Assembly (NCBI GenBank): GCA_015499985.1
Contig: JAAAUF010001218.1
Location: 1 to 10,181 of the forward strand
Direction of reading: 5' to 3'
Origin: Haplosporangium gracile
Taxonomy: Eukaryota > Mortierellomycota > Mortierellomycetes > Mortierellales > Mortierellaceae
DNA length: 10,181 bases
Numbering within the stretch: the stretch's first letter is position 1; the number at the start of each line of letters is the position of its first letter. Below, one piece after another: positions 7,401 to 10,181 of the stretch. The notes below the pieces were generated by a model. That model saw only the letters and a list, made by a program, of their open reading frames with translations, had not been told where the DNA came from and made no database searches. The position numbers and the translations under genes were made by a program.

Positions 7401-9820
7401 TGCAGAACCAGATTAACAACTTGAGCAACGTTACCGGAGATTTGGCTAACAAGCGCGCGTTCCTGGAGAAGAACTTGTCGGTGTTGTCGGCTCAGAAGCA
7501 GGATATCAGCATTCGCCTCAACCAGATTAAGACCCTACATGAGAATGAGACAAAGTCTATCAAGGACATGGAGAACACCCTGTCTTCGATTCAGCCACAG
7601 TTGATCAAGTTGCGAGAGGAGTTGGAGGTCTCTGAGCGCGATCTCCGCGTTGCTCAGACCAATAAGACCGAATTTTTGATGACGTTGGCCAAGGACCAGG
7701 AGGAGAGCAACATGATCAGGACTCGCTTGCGCCAGAACCACGACGAGACTATCAAGCTGAGAGAAGAGCTGGAGGCCAAGAAGAAGGACACTGGCCGTCA
7801 GAAGAGTCTTCTCGAGATTGCTCGTCGTCAATTGGCCACCAGTGATGCGGACAAGCAAAAGTTGGTCAACGAGATTGCCCAGGAGGCTGAAAAGACTGCC
7901 CAGATTGCCAGGGACATTCAGACCTTAAGCTCGTCGTCGCCAGCACCTTCTTCACCAGCACCCTCGGTATCGTCAAGTGCTGCACCCCCACCCCCTGCTC
8001 CTCGCGGATCTAGAAAGGAGCCCCCACCGCCACCCGCCAGCCGCGGTACTGCCTCGGCATTTGCTTCTCGTGTCACCCCTGAGGCCGAGGAAGCATTTGG
8101 CATCCCACCAGCCCTTCGCAGCCCTACTGGCAGTTTCCACAGCGTTCACTCTCCTCGCATGAGTGCAGCCGCTGTCATTAGCCGCCAGTCGACTGGTTCC
8201 ACTCCCTTTGAGCCCGCGGCAAGACAGGTCACTGGCTCCTCACCCTTTGACGGCATCCCTCGCCAGGGTACTGGTATGAGCGGCAAGGCTACTTCTATCG
8301 CCAGCATTGGTGAGGGCAATACCGCTAGTTCCGCGTTCTTGTCGTCCGCTGTCGCTGGCGCAGGTCCTCAGGACAACCCCTGGTCTCCCATGACCCATGC
8401 TGCCCATGCTACCTTGACTCAGCAGCCCGAGGTTGCCATGTCTCCTGATCCCGAGGTCCCTCAAGTCCAATCAGAATCGCTCATGGCCTTTGCTTCTGCA
8501 GCTAGCCAGCCTCTTCCTACTTCCCCTCCTGTCTCGGATCCATTTGCAGCCATGGCCTTCCCCGCCATGGATACCCCTCCAGTGACCAAGATGGACTTTG
8601 ATTCTGCTTTCACCGGCTTCTCCGCTCCCAAGCCTTCCAAGAGCACTGCCGATCCGGTGGAGCCAGAGAAGGCCTTTGCCGACGCTTTCCCTGATATTGA
8701 TGCCGTGAGCGGTTCTGACGACAAAAAGTCGAAGCGTGTGAGCGCCTTTGGATTCGAGGATGACTTTAGCGCTGGTTCGCCTTTCCAACAGAGCTTCGAG
8801 AAGACCAAAGAGGATGACGAGTTCCCACCCATTGTCGAGGTGCATTACGACGAGGAGGATTCGAACGATTCTGACGATGACAACGAGGATACCTTCGTTC
8901 AGGCCAAGAGCTCCATCGCCTCGCCCGATCCCGTCGCTACTCCTGTTCCTGCTGCCCCTGCTGCCGTTGCAACTCCTCAAGCAGAGGAGGAGTCCTCGTC
9001 GCCCTTCTTGTCGGCCGAGTCGTCTGCTGTGACCCCTAATGTGACAGGGTCGACGGCTGCTCCTGCTGCTCCTATCGCAGCCCCTGTTGTCTCAGCGCCT
9101 TTGTCGTCAGGTACGAAGAAGTTGACGACTGCCGACTTTTCCGAGTTTGAGACATCGTTTGGAGGATCTGGAGCGGATGATTTCGATTCGGCGTTCAAGG
9201 GCGTTGAGTTGGCAGCTCCCAAGGTCAGCAGCGGAGCTGGAGGCAACATGTCTGGATTTGACGATGGTTTCGATTTCAACTCTTCGTTCGACGATGCATT
9301 CGGATCGACGCCGTTCTCTGCCCCTCAGGCGCCCGGATCAAGCGCAGGCGCGAATGCTTTTGGCGCCAGTTTTCCCCCAGCCAGCAACAATCGTCAGGAT
9401 TCGTTTGGAGGATTCGAGGTGAACACGACGGGCAATAACAACAAGGGAGGAGCAGCGATTGATTTAGATGAGGCGTTCGGAGGATTTGCAGTGTCAAGCT
9501 CTACACCAGCAGGAGGTGCGAGCAATGGATTCGGTAACAGTGGTTTTGACGACTTTGAGGCTGAGTTTGCATCACCAGCACCACCAACGTCTGGGCCTGT
9601 GCCGTCTGTTTCAGCCGCACAACCTGGGGCAGTACCGACCGATGACTCTACTACCATAGCCAATGGCGCGTCAACAGGACCAGTGCCGCCCAAAGTTGAC
9701 CTTCCTGGAGCGGATGAGTTGGTGGGCATGGGCTTTACCCGACAGCAGGCGAACGATGCCCTTTCACGGTATGACACTGTGGAACGAGCGGCCAACTTTT
9801 TGCTTGAAGGCGGACAGTAA
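4431..9820 (+). CDS. Ede1/EPS15-like endocytic scaffold: three EH domains, coiled coil, UBA
   Basis: Exons are 4431-4488, 4851-4993, 5439-5562, 6000-6240, 6329-6744, 6846-7109 and 7221-9820, all in phase, giving 1281 residues (yeast Ede1 is of similar size). Domain order: EH1 20-105, EH2 147-230, EH3 302-396, coiled coil about 456-650, a proline-rich stretch 668-691, a long disordered tail with acidic and Phe motifs, and UBA about 1246-1280. The EH domains keep the ligand-pocket Trp (W69, W189, W349 in QIW-x-L-A/S-D) and so should bind NPF-type peptides on adaptors such as epsins. The UBA should bind ubiquitinated cargo or adaptors. Ede1 and EPS15 act among the earliest proteins at clathrin-coated pits on the inner face of the plasma membrane. 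The start ATG has A at -3 and G at +4 and follows an ATG-free leader. The C-terminal UBA argues for the Ede1 branch rather than Pan1 or End3. Very likely intact. Confidence 0.93.
4489..4850 (+). other. Intron 1 of the EH-domain gene (362 bp)
   Basis: Donor GTATGT follows the 58-bp first exon and acceptor CACATAG precedes EH1; the phase is 1. A branch-point-like CTGAC/TTAAC series lies about 20-35 bp before the acceptor. It also holds an A10 run near 4721-4730. I see no RNA gene inside. Confidence 0.85.
4851..5552 (+). other. EH domain 1 (interrupted by intron 2)
   Basis: Residues 20-105. The first EF loop is D39-T-D41-Q-S43-G-F-I-T-G-A-D50, with usable ligands. The second is D73-T-D75-N-K-G-V-L-N-Q-Q-R84, which lacks the acidic last position. 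The pocket Trp is W69. Intron 2 (4994-5438, 445 bp, phase 0) falls exactly between GQ and IW. Confidence 0.9.
4994..5438 (+). other. Intron 2 of the EH-domain gene (445 bp)
   Basis: Donor GTAAAT follows GGACAG, and acceptor CTTTTTAG precedes the IWVLAD codons. Continuity of EH1 across it makes the boundaries secure. I looked for a snoRNA with C and D boxes or a structured RNA and found nothing convincing. Confidence 0.85.
5563..5999 (+). other. Intron 3 of the EH-domain gene (437 bp)
   Basis: Donor GTACAA follows ...AACATAG and acceptor CACACAG precedes the GCCCCTCTC codons; the phase is 1. It contains a perfect 6-bp inverted repeat (GTTGCC / GGCAAC, 9-nt loop) at 5935-5955, about 45 bp before the acceptor. 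The ORFs that cross it have no protein-like features. Confidence 0.85.
6113..6452 (+). other. EH domain 2, with a degenerate first EF loop
   Basis: Residues 147-230. The usual first calcium-loop position reads CGPVGGLLDGDKA instead of DxDxDG, so calcium binding there is unlikely. The pocket Trp W189 in SQIWGLAD is kept and is itself split by intron 4 (6241-6328, 88 bp, phase 2). Confidence 0.9.
6525..6638 (+). other. Three LxxQxTG-type kinase motifs in the EH2-EH3 linker
   Basis: LSRQLTG (255-261), IARQMTG (271-277) and LAKQNTG (286-292) each fit the [LIVM]xx[QNTS]xTG consensus known for yeast Ark1/Prk1 kinases, which phosphorylate the Thr of Pan1 and other coat proteins. The linker is otherwise Gly/Ser/Pro-rich and probably disordered, so the sites would be accessible. 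Confidence 0.7.
6666..7051 (+). other. EH domain 3, with a canonical EF loop
   Basis: Residues 302-396, opening WEITPEEKTKFDRFF. The EF loop is D319-V-N321-G-D323-G-L-V-E327-G-E-E330, with acidic or Asn ligands at 1, 3, 5, 9 and 12. The pocket Trp is W349 in QIWDLSD. Intron 5 (6745-6845, 101 bp, phase 1) cuts the EF loop after E327. Confidence 0.92.
7340..7924 (+). other. Central coiled coil of the EH-domain protein
   Basis: Residues about 456-650 are Glu/Lys/Gln/Leu-rich with leucines in heptad-like spacing (for example LIKLREELEVSERDL and IKLREELEAKKKD) and no proline apart from one at residue 541. In Ede1 and EPS15 this region drives self-association at the forming pit. The repeated phrase KLREELE occurs twice, about 50 residues apart. 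Confidence 0.88.
7976..8047 (+). other. Proline-rich segment
   Basis: Residues 668-691 contain PPPPAPRGSRK and EPPPPPASRG. This gives two short polyproline runs, each next to Arg or Lys, in the style of SH3-domain ligands. It directly follows the coiled coil and opens the disordered tail. A specific partner cannot be named. Confidence 0.6.
8177..8275 (+). other. Second cluster of RQxTG motifs
   Basis: ISRQSTG (735-741), AARQVTG (748-754) and IPRQGTG (761-767) lie at 13-residue spacing. The first and third match the Ark1/Prk1 consensus. The second has Ala rather than a large aliphatic at the first position. S/T-P-F motifs lie between them (STPFEP, SSPFDG), so the segment is a short imperfect repeat. 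Confidence 0.7.
8675..9301 (+). other. Acidic, Phe-rich tail with FxDxF motifs
   Basis: Four FxDxF motifs are visible: FADAF (901-905), FEDDF (927-931), FDDGF (1095-1099) and FDDAF (1105-1109). The run 946-973 is strongly acidic. FxDxF is an established ligand of the AP-2 alpha appendage. One DPF (855-857), the typical EPS15 motif, lies just upstream. Confidence 0.7.
9710..9814 (+). other. C-terminal UBA domain
   Basis: Residues about 1246-1280 carry the hallmark ELVGMGFTRQQANDAL, then TVERAANFLLEGG, just before the stop. The MGF loop (1252-1254) and the LL of helix 3 are the ubiquitin-contact positions of the family. Yeast Ede1 also ends in a UBA domain. Confidence 0.93.
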
Positions 9821-10181
9821 ACGAAGTTTGGGAGGCGAATATGAACAGAAACAACTACAAACAACCACGAGCACGATTATGAGCAACATCAACAACAACG
9901 ACAACATCTATGAAGCACCAAGAACATCAGTCAACAACTTACAACAATACTGACACGACTAAAACACATATACACATTCCTCGCTGCCAACAACAACAAG
10001 CAAACAAAACGACGCAAGGACATAGGCGGGGAAGAAAGTACAGGCCCTAATTGGCAGCAGGGGTTCACACGAGATAGGAGTTCTTTCCCCCTCTTACAAT
10101 ATTATAAGATTTCGTCCGTCAATTTAAATGAGATTATTGAGTAAATACATGAAATTGACACGACAGGAGAGCAGAGACCTG
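9821..10181 (+). other. 3' flank of the EH-domain gene, no gene seen
   Basis: After the stop, about 190 bp are rich in CAACAA/ACAAC-type sequence and poor in T, then the composition becomes AT-rich (10096-10160). This probably holds the 3' UTR. No canonical AATAAA is seen; AATATTATAAG at 10098 and GAGTAAATACATG at 10139 are the closest AT-rich candidates. I found no supported ORF on either strand. Confidence 0.4.

Noticed and set aside
8471..8980. 169-residue minus-strand ORF opposite the tail of the EH-domain gene.
   Set aside because: It is a shadow of the codon bias of the real gene, with low-complexity Arg/Gly/Ser content only.

Overview
The window is nuclear DNA from a filamentous fungus. 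It carries three protein-coding genes, all split by GT..AG introns. The short introns, the GTATGT/GTAAGC/GTACGT donors, the pyrimidine-rich leader and the protein families together suggest an early-diverging fungus. Mortierellomycotina (Mortierella/Linnemannia type) is my best guess, made from general resemblance and not from a search. I see no tRNA, rRNA, CRISPR array, transposon or bacterial-type operon.

Layout. (1) Positions 1-1389, minus strand: a secreted or membrane-anchored kelch-repeat protein with a signal peptide. Four exons are visible, and the gene runs off the left edge just as a likely C-terminal membrane helix begins. (2) Positions 1390-1947: a divergent intergenic region with a long T/A tract near the kelch gene and a CACGTG palindrome about 100 bp before the next gene. 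(3) Positions 1948-3704, plus strand: a four-exon gene for a mitochondrial TPR protein resembling Mgr3, the adaptor of the inner-membrane i-AAA protease. (4) Positions 3705-4430: the 3' end of the TPR gene, a pentamer/tetramer microsatellite, then a G-poor pyrimidine-rich promoter/leader. (5) Positions 4431-9820, plus strand: a seven-exon gene for a 1281-residue Ede1/EPS15-type endocytic scaffold. It has three EH domains, a long coiled coil, a proline-rich stretch, an acidic and phenylalanine-rich tail and a C-terminal UBA domain. (6) Positions 9821-10181: 3' flank, with no gene seen.

The three genes look functionally unrelated: cell surface, mitochondrial inner membrane and clathrin-mediated endocytosis. 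This is ordinary fungal gene order, not a cluster. The most interesting content is inside the endocytic scaffold. It carries an array of Q/N-x-T-G motifs matching the known target consensus of Ark1/Prk1-family kinases, four FxDxF motifs matching the AP-2 appendage-binding consensus, and a set of S/T-P-F motifs. I did not find evidence for a previously undescribed system. All exon structures were worked out by hand from splice signals, reading phase and protein continuity.
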